Positions 1 to 8,100 are shown, counted from the first letter of the stretch. The stretch is 9,969 nt of DNA from an uncultured Selenomonadaceae bacterium (GCA_905236785.1 CAJOQC010000226.1:1-9969); one strand, 5' to 3'. Numbers and translations: made by a program. Notes: a model not told the origin generated them from the sequence alone.

Positions 1-66
1 AATTCTTCAAGTTGGAAGATTACCGCGCCTTTAAGGAATGTTGCCGGACGATTGCGGAGAAAATGA
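1..66 (+). CDS. C-terminal tail of an upstream gene (partial), probably a polysaccharide-cluster transferase
   Basis: Frame 1 is open from the window edge to a TGA at 64-66 and encodes 21 residues containing SWKITAPLR followed by a basic end (GRLRRK). Tails of the form S-x-SW-[KR]-[IL]-T-x-PLR plus a basic helix are common at the C-termini of glycosyltransferases and methyltransferases in O-antigen-like clusters; this is recalled family knowledge, not a search result. The stop codon overlaps the next gene's ATG as ATGA (63-66), the same style of junction seen further down the operon. Only the last 21 codons are visible, so neither the fold nor the exact activity can be named. The call rests on the tail motif and the ATGA overlap. 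Confidence 0.6.
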   Translation, partial: NSSSWKITAPLRNVAGRLRRK

Positions 67-1688
67 TTGTGTTTCACGGTTGGAAAAAGTTTTTGAACGT
101 CGCAAAATATGTGCAAAAGCACGGTTTGTTGCGTTCTTTTTTCAAATTGCAGGCCAAAACGGCCGAACATAAAATAAATATTGCCTACAACGACAACAAA
201 GAAAATCGCGCTGCCAAAAACGCAAACAAAACAACAGACGGGAAAACCGTAAAAATAAGCGTCGTCGTCCCCGTGTACAACACGAAGGAAGAATTTTTGC
301 GGGCTATGATTTTAAGCCTCAAGAACCAAACCTATGACAAATGGGAACTTTGCATTGCCGACGCAAGCGACGCGCCTTATGCCGCGCTGAGGGAATTTGT
401 CGGCGACAGGCGCATAAAGACAAAACGAATCCAAAACCAAGGCATCGCCGCCAACACCAATGCTGCGATTTCCATGGCAACGGGGGATTACGTCGCCTTT
501 TTAGACCATGATGACCTGCTCGCCAAAGAGGCTCTTTATGAGATTGCCCAAGCGGTGCGGGGGGCAAAAGAGCGGGATGATGGATTATTGCCCGATATAA
601 TTTACACCGACGAGGACGAAACAGATGCTCGCGGCGAAAAATTTTTTGCGCCTCATTTTAAGCCCCAATTTTCCCCCGCGCTCCTTGAAGGCTACAATTA
701 CATTTGTCACCTTACGGCGGCGCGGCGGCAGTTTATCGAGGAAAACAAATTATACCTGCGCCCGGAATTTGACGGGGCACAGGATTACGATTTTGTTTTG
801 CGCGCCGCAGAACTGACCGAAAAAATATTGCATATACCGAAGGTGCTTTATCACTGGCGAACCCATGGCGCATCCACTGCGGCGGGGGCGGCGGCAAAAC
901 CCTACACCCACGAAGCGGGGCGGCGAGCCGTGGAGGAACATATTAAACGCCTAAAAAAAGCCGGGCAAGTCCTTGATGTTTGCGGCGGCGTAATGAACAC
1001 CTATCGGGTAAAATATTCTTTAACCTACAAAATAAACTTGAGCGTGTTTTTAATGAATGCCGACGTAAAGGATGAGCGAGAGTTTATAAAACGGCTGACA
1101 AACAAACCCGACACTGTGACGGTCAATGTCTTTGCCGTTTCTTCTTTGTCGGAAATTCACCGCAAAGCCGTCGGCGAATGGATTATGATTGCCGACGGGA
1201 AAATTCGCCCCCAAGGGGATTTTATATCGGAACTTTTGGCCGAATGTACTGCGGGGGGCGCGGCGGCGGCGGGCGGCGAAATTACGGGCAAATACGGCTA
1301 TTTGTTGCCCGTTGGTTATTTTATGAGCAGCCATGGTGTTGTCGCTTCTCACGGCGGTTTTAGCAAATACAGCGAAGGCTACATTAGGCGGCTTTTGGTA
1401 AAACATGAATATGATGCCGTAAACCCCATGTTCATGGTCTTTTCCCGCCGCTTGTATGAAATATTTGCCGAGGAGAAGGAGGGCGACTGGCGGCTTTCCA
1501 TGATTAAATTTTGTTTTAACGTTGCCGAGAACGGCGGGCGTATTGTCTTTACCCCCTTTGCGACGGCAACGATAAAAAAATACGTCCCCATTGACTTTAA
1601 TTCTTTTGACAAAACCAACGGCAGCGGGTATTATAACCCTAATTATAAATTGTTATCCATGTACTATAAGCGCGAGAGTCGGGAGTGA
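63..1688 (+). CDS. Tandem-domain family 2 glycosyltransferase (RfbC-like), second domain degenerate
   Basis: 541 aa if started at ATG 63. I prefer this start over TTG 12 because it forms an ATGA overlap with the upstream frame, has GGAG at 56-59 (only 3 bases away, so close), and puts the N-terminal helix in the same place as in the next two genes. Residues about 1-35 form a basic amphipathic helix, then a charged linker. A GT-A domain runs from about 62 to 290: VVVPVYN near 68-73, the metal and nucleotide motif DHDD at 148-151, YTDED at 181-185 and YHWR at 263-266. This pattern fits the Myxococcus RfbC-like GT2 group that adds sugars to O-antigen-type glycans in the cytoplasm. Residues about 325-530 resemble a second GT-A domain, but the acidic motif reads IADGK and the usual ED-x-D-x-C-L-R site reads GDWRLSM, so this half is probably non-catalytic. 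Between these lies an Ala/Gly-rich run near 396-405. The donor and acceptor sugars cannot be told. Confidence 0.88.
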   Translation: MIVFHGWKKFLNVAKYVQKHGLLRSFFKLQAKTAEHKINIAYNDNKENRAAKNANKTTDGKTVKISVVVPVYNTKEEFLRAMILSLKNQTYDKWELCIADASDAPYAALREFVGDRRIKTKRIQNQGIAANTNAAISMATGDYVAFLDHDDLLAKEALYEIAQAVRGAKERDDGLLPDIIYTDEDETDARGEKFFAPHFKPQFSPALLEGYNYICHLTAARRQFIEENKLYLRPEFDGAQDYDFVLRAAELTEKILHIPKVLYHWRTHGASTAAGAAAKPYTHEAGRRAVEEHIKRLKKAGQVLDVCGGVMNTYRVKYSLTYKINLSVFLMNADVKDEREFIKRLTNKPDTVTVNVFAVSSLSEIHRKAVGEWIMIADGKIRPQGDFISELLAECTAGGAAAAGGEITGKYGYLLPVGYFMSSHGVVASHGGFSKYSEGYIRRLLVKHEYDAVNPMFMVFSRRLYEIFAEEKEGDWRLSMIKFCFNVAENGGRIVFTPFATATIKKYVPIDFNSFDKTNGSGYYNPNYKLLSMYYKRESRE

Positions 1689-3454
1689 GAGTTACGAAGA
1701 ACATTTTGCGAAAATGTCGCGACGTATATCAACAAGAGGGCTTGGCGGCGTTGGCGAAAAAAATCCTTCGCAAACTAAAGGGCGCAAAGGTGAAAGACGG
1801 CCGCCCGGTTTTGCCCGACGTGGCCAAAGAATATGAACAGTTGCAGCTTGGTAAAGCTACTGTTTATGAAAAATGGCGCAACTTACACAAAGTCAGCGAA
1901 GAGGAAAAAGCGCGGCAACGGCAACACGCTTTCCCTTATATGCCCCTTATAAGCATTGTTGTCCCCGTTTACAACACTAAGGATGAGTATCTTCGCGCCC
2001 TTATGGATTCTGTGTTGGCGCAAACTTATGCAAGGTGGGAACTTTGCATGACCGACGGTCTTAGCACGTTGCCTTCGGTGAAGAAAACCCTTGATGAATA
2101 CGCGGCCAAGGACAAGAGAATTTCCGCGATTTACCTAAAGGAGAACCATGGCATTTCCGGCAATACCAACGAGGGATTAAAACTTTGCCATGGAGAATAT
2201 GTTGTTTTTTCCGACCATGACGACCTTTTGGAGGATACCGCTCTTTTTGAAGTGGCGCGGGCGGCAAACGAAGGGGCGGAAGTTATCTACACCGACGAGG
2301 ACAAAGTTAATTTTGATGCGTCGGTGTTTTACGAGCCGCACCTAAAACCCGAATACTCGCCGGAAAAACTTGAAAGTTGCAATTATTTTTGTCATTTGAC
2401 GGCGGTGTCGCGCCGCATAATCGATGCTGTCGGTATGCTCGATTCCCGTTTTGACGGTTCTCAAGACCATGAGTTTGTTCTTCGCGCCTGCGATGCTACG
2501 GATAAAATCGCCCATGTGCCAAAGGTTTTGTACCATTGGCGTCAGTTTGGCGAATCCATGTCAAAGCAACATCTTGAAAAATGCCAAGCCGCAGGCCGTT
2601 TGGCGGTGAAGGAACACTTAGCGCGTCTAAACCGCGAAGGCGAAGTGGGGCAAGCTCATGGTTACCGCGTTGTTTATCCCTTGCCGAAGACGGCAAAAAT
2701 ATCGGTGATAACAGTGGCGCATAAAAAAAATCCCGTCGTCTGCGAAAATTTGTTCGGGAAAATTGCGGGGGTTACGACAGAAATAATCGTCGTAAACAAG
2801 ACGGGAGAAGAGCTTGCCGCCGACCAAAGGATTGTTTTGACGAGCGAGGCCAACGATTTTGCTGCCCGCAACATGGCCGTTAAACAGTCCACGGGGGATT
2901 ATCTGCTGTTTATCGACGAGAATATTGCTTCTTGTTCGCCAAACGCCGTGCAGGAATTGTTGATGTTCGCGCAGTTACAAGAAATCGGCGCGGTGGGGGG
3001 CAAAATTTATGTTGCCGGAAGCGAAAATATTTTTGCCACCAATTATATCATGGGCAAAAAAAATGTAGGGCGATATTTTGCAAATCACAGCAAAAACGTA
3101 ATCGGCAACGGCGGCATGGAACGAATAACCCGCAACGTCAGCGCACTCCCCATGGAACTTTTCATGGTGAAAAAAACGGATTTTCTTAAAATCGGCGGTT
3201 TTGACGAAAGATACCAAAAATATTACGGCGACGCGGATTTTTGTCTGCGGCTTTTAGAGGCGGGGCTAAGGAACGTATTTACCCCATTTGCCGAATTTGA
3301 CTTAATTTGCGGCGAAACGGCGGGAGGATTTTTGCCCCAAGATAACGATGATTGGAAAATTTTTAGGGAGAACCCTCTGCATTTGATGGATAAATACTGT
3401 CGATTGTCCTTTGAGGACGAAGTGAAGGAGGCAGAAGATGAAACCGTTGGTTAA
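1685..3454 (+). CDS. Tandem-domain family 2 glycosyltransferase (RfbC-like), both domains largely intact
   Basis: 589 aa, GTG start overlapping the previous stop as GTGA (1685-1688), so translation is probably coupled. It is a paralogue of the preceding gene. Layout: basic N-terminal helix (about 1-33), coil with YEKWRNLHKV (61-70), then a GT-A domain at about 87-310 with VVPVYNT (92-98), DHDD (177-180), YTDEDK (202-207) and YHWR (283-286). A second GT-A-like domain at about 337-560 has FIDEN (409-413) in the DxD position, GGFDERY (504-510) and GDADFCLR (515-522), which matches the common ED-x-D-x-C-L-R site. It therefore keeps more catalytic features than the second domain of its neighbour, although the DxD is atypical. 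Expected role: addition of one or two sugars to a lipid-linked surface glycan at the inner face of the membrane. Two-domain GT2 proteins of this kind are common in O-antigen and S-layer glycan clusters. The sugar specificity is unknown. Confidence 0.9.
   Translation: MRVTKNILRKCRDVYQQEGLAALAKKILRKLKGAKVKDGRPVLPDVAKEYEQLQLGKATVYEKWRNLHKVSEEEKARQRQHAFPYMPLISIVVPVYNTKDEYLRALMDSVLAQTYARWELCMTDGLSTLPSVKKTLDEYAAKDKRISAIYLKENHGISGNTNEGLKLCHGEYVVFSDHDDLLEDTALFEVARAANEGAEVIYTDEDKVNFDASVFYEPHLKPEYSPEKLESCNYFCHLTAVSRRIIDAVGMLDSRFDGSQDHEFVLRACDATDKIAHVPKVLYHWRQFGESMSKQHLEKCQAAGRLAVKEHLARLNREGEVGQAHGYRVVYPLPKTAKISVITVAHKKNPVVCENLFGKIAGVTTEIIVVNKTGEELAADQRIVLTSEANDFAARNMAVKQSTGDYLLFIDENIASCSPNAVQELLMFAQLQEIGAVGGKIYVAGSENIFATNYIMGKKNVGRYFANHSKNVIGNGGMERITRNVSALPMELFMVKKTDFLKIGGFDERYQKYYGDADFCLRLLEAGLRNVFTPFAEFDLICGETAGGFLPQDNDDWKIFRENPLHLMDKYCRLSFEDEVKEAEDETVG
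3425..3431 (+). promoter_or_regulatory. Shine-Dalgarno site inside the end of the upstream glycosyltransferase gene
   Basis: AAGGAGG lies 6 bases before ATG 3438, within the last codons of the preceding gene, which ends at 3454. It is the strongest ribosome-binding site in the upstream half of the window and fixes the start of the next gene despite the 17-base overlap of coding sequence. Confidence 0.85.
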
Positions 3455-5612
3455 AAAGGCATGGCGAGTCCTAACCGAAGAAGGGGCGGTTATGTTCGTC
3501 AAAAAGACGGCGCATTTTTTGCAAAAAAAATATTCGGGGGCTGATTTTGTCGCGCCGCCTTCGGTACGCGCTTACGCCGATGTGCTTTTCGTCAACGGAT
3601 GCCCTTTGCAACACCCCTATCGCTACCGAGTGCAACATCAAAAGGAAATGTTGGCGGCCTTTGGGCTGAACCCGTTGGAGATAAACGCCGACGACATAAA
3701 AAAATCCTTCGATATGATAAATTATTGCAAGGCTGTTGTAGTTTACCGTTGCCCATGGACGCAGGAAGTGGAAGATTTTATAAATCGCGCCAAACATTTT
3801 AACAAGTTTGTTATGTTTGACATTGACGATTTGGTTATCGACACGAAATACACGGATTTAATTCCTTATGTTCGGCAGATGAAAAAATCGGACAAGGAGC
3901 TTTATGACGACGGCGTAAATCGCTACCGCCGCACGATGCAGCTTTGCGATGCCGTGACAACCACCACGGAACGATTGGCGGAAGAACTTTCCCACTATAT
4001 GCCGAAAGTTTTTATAAACCGCAACCGCGCCTCGGAGTTTATGGCCGCTCTGTCGGAGGAAGTCCTAAAAAAACCTCCCGCCAAAATTTCGGGGGAGGTG
4101 GTGCTTGGCTACTTTAGCGGCTCTATAACCCACAATGACGACTACGCCATGATTTTGCCCGTGTTGGTTAAAATTCTTGAAAAATACGAAAACACAAAAC
4201 TGCTGGTGGTGGGGGAGCTTGACCTTCCCCGGGAGCTTTTGCCATTTAAGGCGCGGGTGATAGTAAAGCCTTTTGTGGATTTTGTGAAACTGCCGGAGCT
4301 TATCGCCTCGGCGGATATAAACCTTGTGCCACTTTTAGACAATATTTTTAACGAGGCCAAGTCCGAAAACAAGTGGGTGGAGGCCGCTCTGGTGAAAATC
4401 CCCACCGTGGCAAGCAACGTGGGTGCATTCAAAAAAATGATGCGGGACGGACAAACGGGTTTTTTGTGCAATGATTCCGCCGAATGGGAAGAAAAATTAT
4501 CATGTCTTATTGAGCGAGCAGATTTGCGGGGATTTTTGGCGGAAAACGCCTATGAATTTGTTCATGAAAATTGCCTGACCACGGTGAAGGGCATGGCGTA
4601 TGTCGAATTTATCCGCGATAACATTGCGCCGAGCGTTGCGTTGCTCTTTCCTTCTTTTGAAGTATCCGGCGGCGTGTTGGTGGCGTTAAAACATATCGAA
4701 ATATTGCGCCGCCATGGCTACGATGCCACGGCGGTTAATTTGGACGAACGTCCGGAGGCAAAAGAATGCCCCGAAGGATTCGACGTGCCGGCAATACTTG
4801 CCAAGAAAGTTCACTTTGCGGGAATGTTTGACGGCGCGGCGGCCACAATGTGGCTCACGGCGGATATTTTCTTAAAATGCAACGCCAAGAAAAAATTTTA
4901 CCTTGTGCAAAATTTTGAAACGGGCTTTTACCCATTAGGGGCGGTGCAACGATTGCAGGCCAACAGCTCATATTGCCGCGGTGACTTAAACTACATCACC
5001 ATTTCCCGCTGGTGTCAAAGTTGGCTAAAAAGCGAGTTTCATCAAGAAGCAAAATACGCCCCCAACGGCATTGAACGGGAAAAATTCTACGCCGCACCTC
5101 GGGATTTTTCGGGGAAAATAAAAATTCTCATCGAAGGGGACAGCGAATCGGAATATAAAAACGTGGACGAGAGTTTTCGTATCGTCGAAAAATTGCCCAA
5201 GGATAAATTTGAAATTTACTATGTATCCTACAACGGCAAAGCAAAATCCTGGTATCGAGTGGATAAATTCCTGCATCGCGTGCCATACGCGAAAATGCCC
5301 GATATTTACCGGGAATGTCACATACTCCTAAAAACAAGCATTTTGGAGAGTTTTTCCTATCCGCCCTTGGAGATGATGGCGACGGGCGGTTTTGTGGTGG
5401 CGCGGGAGAACGGCGGCAACCGCGAATATTTGACCGACGAGGAAAACTGTTTGTTCTACGACCCGCACGACTTATCAACGGCGACGCGAGCCATAAACCG
5501 TCTTTGCGAAGATGAAAACCTGCGGCAAAAACTGTACGCCGGGGCTATGAAAACCGCCGAAGAGCGCGACTGGGCAAACTGCGAAGCGCAGGTTGTCGCC
5601 TTGTACGAATAA
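3438..5612 (+). CDS. Fused double GT-B glycosyltransferase (GT4-type; C-terminal half WsaF-like)
   Basis: 724 aa, about twice the length of a single GT4 enzyme. Residues 1-32 form a basic helix like that of the two preceding genes. The first GT-B unit (about 45-390) contains FDIDDLV (127-133), GYFSGS-x-THN (224-233) and, in the nucleotide-binding part, K-S-x-N-K-x-x-E-A (308-316) followed by IPTVAS. The usual first Glu of the E-x7-E motif is Ala307 here, a variant I have seen in such proteins. The second unit (about 397-724) begins with SFEVSGGVLV (406-415), has LVQNFETGFYPLG (489-501) and ends with a canonical E-x7-E: Glu637 and Glu645 in ESFSYPPLE. The LVQ-[DN]-[FY]-E-x-x-FYP pattern resembles WsaF-type rhamnosyltransferases. 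It probably performs two transfers to the same glycan at the inner membrane face. Which sugars it uses is not readable, and the rhamnose suggestion is inference from the WsaF resemblance. Confidence 0.88.
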   Translation: MKPLVKKAWRVLTEEGAVMFVKKTAHFLQKKYSGADFVAPPSVRAYADVLFVNGCPLQHPYRYRVQHQKEMLAAFGLNPLEINADDIKKSFDMINYCKAVVVYRCPWTQEVEDFINRAKHFNKFVMFDIDDLVIDTKYTDLIPYVRQMKKSDKELYDDGVNRYRRTMQLCDAVTTTTERLAEELSHYMPKVFINRNRASEFMAALSEEVLKKPPAKISGEVVLGYFSGSITHNDDYAMILPVLVKILEKYENTKLLVVGELDLPRELLPFKARVIVKPFVDFVKLPELIASADINLVPLLDNIFNEAKSENKWVEAALVKIPTVASNVGAFKKMMRDGQTGFLCNDSAEWEEKLSCLIERADLRGFLAENAYEFVHENCLTTVKGMAYVEFIRDNIAPSVALLFPSFEVSGGVLVALKHIEILRRHGYDATAVNLDERPEAKECPEGFDVPAILAKKVHFAGMFDGAAATMWLTADIFLKCNAKKKFYLVQNFETGFYPLGAVQRLQANSSYCRGDLNYITISRWCQSWLKSEFHQEAKYAPNGIEREKFYAAPRDFSGKIKILIEGDSESEYKNVDESFRIVEKLPKDKFEIYYVSYNGKAKSWYRVDKFLHRVPYAKMPDIYRECHILLKTSILESFSYPPLEMMATGGFVVARENGGNREYLTDEENCLFYDPHDLSTATRAINRLCEDENLRQKLYAGAMKTAEERDWANCEAQVVALYE

Positions 5613-5614
5613 TT

Positions 5615-6565
5615 ATGTTAAGCGTGGTATTAGCGACTTGCAACGGGGAAAAATACCTTGCGGCGCAACTAAAGAGCCTTGAAGAACAAACTTTGTTGCC
5701 CGAGGAGCTTGTTGTTTTTGACGATTGCTCCGTCGATGGTACGGTGAGCGTTTTGCACGAATTTGCAAAGAATGCTCCCTTTGCCGCAGAGATACACGAA
5801 AATTTAAGCCCCTTGGGGGCGGCGCAAAACTTTGCGGCGGCTCTTGCGGCGGCAAAGGGAGATTATATCGCCTTTTGCGATCAAGACGACGTGTGGCAAA
5901 AAGATAAATTGCGCCTTGCCATGGAAGTTATGCAAAAAACGGAAACAGCCGCCAAGGGAGAGCCTGTTGCCGTTCATACGGATTTAACCGTGGTTGACGA
6001 AAATTTGCAGACGGTGCAACATTCCCTGCACAAATCCCAACTTTTGCCGCAGAACGCAAACTTAACAAATATCTTGGCGCAAAATCCGGCGGTTGGCTGC
6101 ACGATGCTGATAAACAAACCGCTGAAAAAGCTCATGCTCCCCATGCCGAAAGAAGCCGTGATGCATGACTTTTGGGCGGCGGTTTTGGCGGCGGCGGCGG
6201 GAAAACTCGTCTATGTCGATGCGCCCATGGTTTTATACCGTCAACATGGCAAAAATTGTATCGGGGCGGCTCGGTATTTTTCCTTTTCTTCTGCGTTGCG
6301 GCTTTTTTATGCCGAAAAAAATTTTGCCGTCATAGGGGCGCATGCCTTGCAAACGGCGGCTCTTGTAAAACGTCTGCGGGAGAACAAATTGGTTGTCGAT
6401 TGCGCCGAAGAGTGTTTGTCCGCGTTGACAAAAAGCGATATATTAAAGTTAATGAAACTCGGCTACGGCAAGCGCGGCAAATTGCGGAATTTTTTCTATT
6501 ATGCCTGTTTGTATCTGCGGCGCGAAGAAATAGCCGAAGAATTAAACGATTTTATGAACGGGTGA
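5615..6565 (+). CDS. Single-domain family 2 glycosyltransferase (rhamnosyltransferase-like)
   Basis: 316 aa, starting 2 bases after the previous stop with no clear Shine-Dalgarno site, so it is probably translated by coupling. A GT-A fold starts at residue 1: VVLATCNGEKYL (4-15), FDDCSVDGT (35-43) for nucleotide binding, and CDQDDVW (88-94) as the DxD metal motif. MHDFW (183-187) is the likely catalytic-base region and YRQHGKN (208-214) closes the domain. The C-terminal 90 or so residues are helical and basic. The CDQDDVW plus HD-[FW] plus YRQHG set is typical of short GT2 enzymes annotated as rhamnosyltransferases in capsule and O-antigen clusters, but that name alone does not prove the donor sugar. 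It acts in the cytoplasm on a lipid-linked acceptor. It lacks the N-terminal helix found in the three larger transferases upstream. Confidence 0.88.
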   Translation: MLSVVLATCNGEKYLAAQLKSLEEQTLLPEELVVFDDCSVDGTVSVLHEFAKNAPFAAEIHENLSPLGAAQNFAAALAAAKGDYIAFCDQDDVWQKDKLRLAMEVMQKTETAAKGEPVAVHTDLTVVDENLQTVQHSLHKSQLLPQNANLTNILAQNPAVGCTMLINKPLKKLMLPMPKEAVMHDFWAAVLAAAAGKLVYVDAPMVLYRQHGKNCIGAARYFSFSSALRLFYAEKNFAVIGAHALQTAALVKRLRENKLVVDCAEECLSALTKSDILKLMKLGYGKRGKLRNFFYYACLYLRREEIAEELNDFMNG

Positions 6566-6570
6566 ACGAT

Positions 6571-7275
6571 ATGTTTACGAAAAAAATTTTTTTGCGACAT
6601 ATTTTCGCGTGTTTGTTTGTGCTTGGGGCTTTTTTTGCGCCGACGAAAATTTGTTGTGCCTATGACGGGGAATACACCTATGAAGCGGGAATGACATGGT
6701 ATATCACAACTCCCGGCACGGTTTACGAACTTAGCGACTATTCATTGGGGGAAGTGCTTGAGGACGGCAATTTGTACAAAGTGCGCCTAAAACGCCCCGG
6801 CGATTTATACGTCACCACCCATAGGCGCGGTCTTGCCCGTTCCCGCGTTTATCTTATTCACATAGTAGGCACGGCGGTTGACGAAACCGCCGTTGACGGG
6901 GCGACTTACGAAAAGGAAGTTTTGCATCTGGTAAACATTGAACGGCGAAAGGTAGGGGCGCGTCCTTTGACCTTGGCGCAGGATTTGCATTGGGCGGCAA
7001 TGGTTCGCGCCCAAGAATTAACCCGCAGGTTTTCCCACACACGCCCCGACGGCACGCCCTTTCACACGGTTCTCATAAAGGGCGAAAACTACACTTTGGG
7101 GGAAAACGTGGCGGTGGGGCAAACTTCCCCAAAACAGGTTGTTGCCGACTGGATGGACTCGCCGGGGCATCGCCGCAATATACTGCGCCATGAGTATAGA
7201 GAGTTGGGCGTGGGGTATTATTATCAAAACAACAGTAAATATCATCACCATTGGGTGCAGATTTTTCGTCGATAA
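6571..7275 (+). CDS. Secreted CAP-domain (SCP/YkwD-like) protein
   Basis: 234 aa from ATG 6571. An in-frame extension back to 6172 exists, but it overlaps the upstream transferase by almost 400 bases, and 6571 is followed by a good signal peptide and preceded by GGTGA at 6561-6565, so 6571 is the start. Residues 1-30 are a signal peptide (basic start, hydrophobic core near 11-23, likely cleavage after CCA at 30); no lipobox fits. Residues about 35-105 form a small beta-rich region I do not recognise. The CAP domain occupies about 112-233: VNIERRKVGARPL (121-133), FSHTRPDG (154-161), GENVAVG (177-183), SPGHRRNIL (197-205), ELGVGY (211-216) and HHWVQIF (226-232). The CAP cavity residues are present: His156, Glu178, His200, probably Glu211. 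Bacterial members of this family are extracellular and their biochemical function is mostly unknown. It sits 5 bases after a transferase and 15 before the export permease. Confidence 0.9.
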   Translation: MFTKKIFLRHIFACLFVLGAFFAPTKICCAYDGEYTYEAGMTWYITTPGTVYELSDYSLGEVLEDGNLYKVRLKRPGDLYVTTHRRGLARSRVYLIHIVGTAVDETAVDGATYEKEVLHLVNIERRKVGARPLTLAQDLHWAAMVRAQELTRRFSHTRPDGTPFHTVLIKGENYTLGENVAVGQTSPKQVVADWMDSPGHRRNILRHEYRELGVGYYYQNNSKYHHHWVQIFRR

Positions 7276-7290
7276 ATCGGAGTAAAAATT

Positions 7291-8100
7291 ATGCGTTATC
7301 TTTTAATGTTGACTAATTTTTTGCGGGAGCTTGTGGCAAACAGGCATCTTTTGTGGGACTTAACCAAAAAAGACTTAAAACAGCGGTATGTCGGCTCATA
7401 TCTTGGCATATTGTGGGCGTTTATCCAGCCCACCATAACGGTGATAATATTTTGGTTCGTGTTCCAAGTGGGCTTTAAGTCCATGCCTGTCGATAACTTC
7501 CCGTTTGTGCTGTGGCTTGTCTGCGGTATGTTCCCATGGTTTTTCTTTTCCGATGCTTGGCAGAGCGCGACAAATTCCGTGGTGAGCAATTCTTTTTTGG
7601 TAAAAAAGGTTGTTTTCCGCGTGAGCTTGTTGCCCATAATACAAATATTTTCCGCTTTGATTGTTAATTTGTTCTTTGTGGGCGTGCTTTTTGTTATGTT
7701 CGCCCTGTACGGTTATATGCCGGACATTCACAATTTGCAGGTGTTTTACTATCTCTTTGCCCTGATTTGCCTCACCTTCGGCCTGTCGCTTATCACCTCG
7801 TCTTTGGTGATTTTCTTAAAGGACGTGGGGCAGCTTGTGTCCATGCTTTTGCAGTTCGGCTTTTGGGCAACGCCGGTGTTTTGGAGTTACAAAATTTTGC
7901 CCGTTGATTATCAATGGATTGTCAAAATGAACCCGCTTTTTTACATCGTTGAAGGCTACCGAAACAGTTTTATTTATCATAAATGGTTTTGGGAACTTGG
8001 GTTTACAAATATCGGCTTTTGGGCGGCGACTTTCTTTGTGGCGGTGACGGGGGTCGTTTTGTTCCGCCGCTTGCGTCCGCATTTTGCTGATGTGTTATAA
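7291..8100 (+). CDS. wzm: ABC-2 type polysaccharide export permease (Wzm-like)
   Basis: 269 aa, with GGAG at 7279-7282 eight bases before ATG. The N-terminal amphipathic part contains LLWDLTKKDLKQRYVGSYLG (20-39), the characteristic cytoplasmic segment of Wzm/TagG-type permeases. About six membrane segments follow: 37-60, 70-92, 113-140, 150-176, 180-200 and 240-258. FLKDVGQ (175-181) and NP (214-215) before the last part are typical of the ABC-2 family, and the length matches Wzm. Role: with an ATPase partner (Wzt) it forms the channel that moves a finished lipid-linked glycan across the inner membrane. The partner gene normally lies next to wzm, but the next gene here is an aminotransferase and the previous one encodes a CAP protein. 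A teichoic-acid exporter (TagG) is the main alternative; the sequence alone does not separate the two. Confidence 0.92.
   Translation: MRYLLMLTNFLRELVANRHLLWDLTKKDLKQRYVGSYLGILWAFIQPTITVIIFWFVFQVGFKSMPVDNFPFVLWLVCGMFPWFFFSDAWQSATNSVVSNSFLVKKVVFRVSLLPIIQIFSALIVNLFFVGVLFVMFALYGYMPDIHNLQVFYYLFALICLTFGLSLITSSLVIFLKDVGQLVSMLLQFGFWATPVFWSYKILPVDYQWIVKMNPLFYIVEGYRNSFIYHKWFWELGFTNIGFWAATFFVAVTGVVLFRRLRPHFADVL

Noticed and set aside
12..62. TTG start at 12 giving a 558 aa first transferase
   Set aside because: No Shine-Dalgarno site is visible before it, and the segment overlaps the frame-1 gene tail that ends in ATGA at 63-66. The ATG at 63 also places the N-terminal helix as in the next two genes.
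1248..1277. GGC/GCG-rich run resembling a trinucleotide repeat
   Set aside because: It is an interrupted Ala/Gly-coding run in a linker of the first transferase, without regular units; similar GCG-rich codon runs occur elsewhere (for example 6176-6201).
6172..6570. In-frame 133-residue extension upstream of the CAP protein
   Set aside because: It overlaps the intact transferase gene in another frame, has a composition rich in Gly, Arg and Cys typical of a shadow frame, and would bury a clear signal peptide that starts at 6571.
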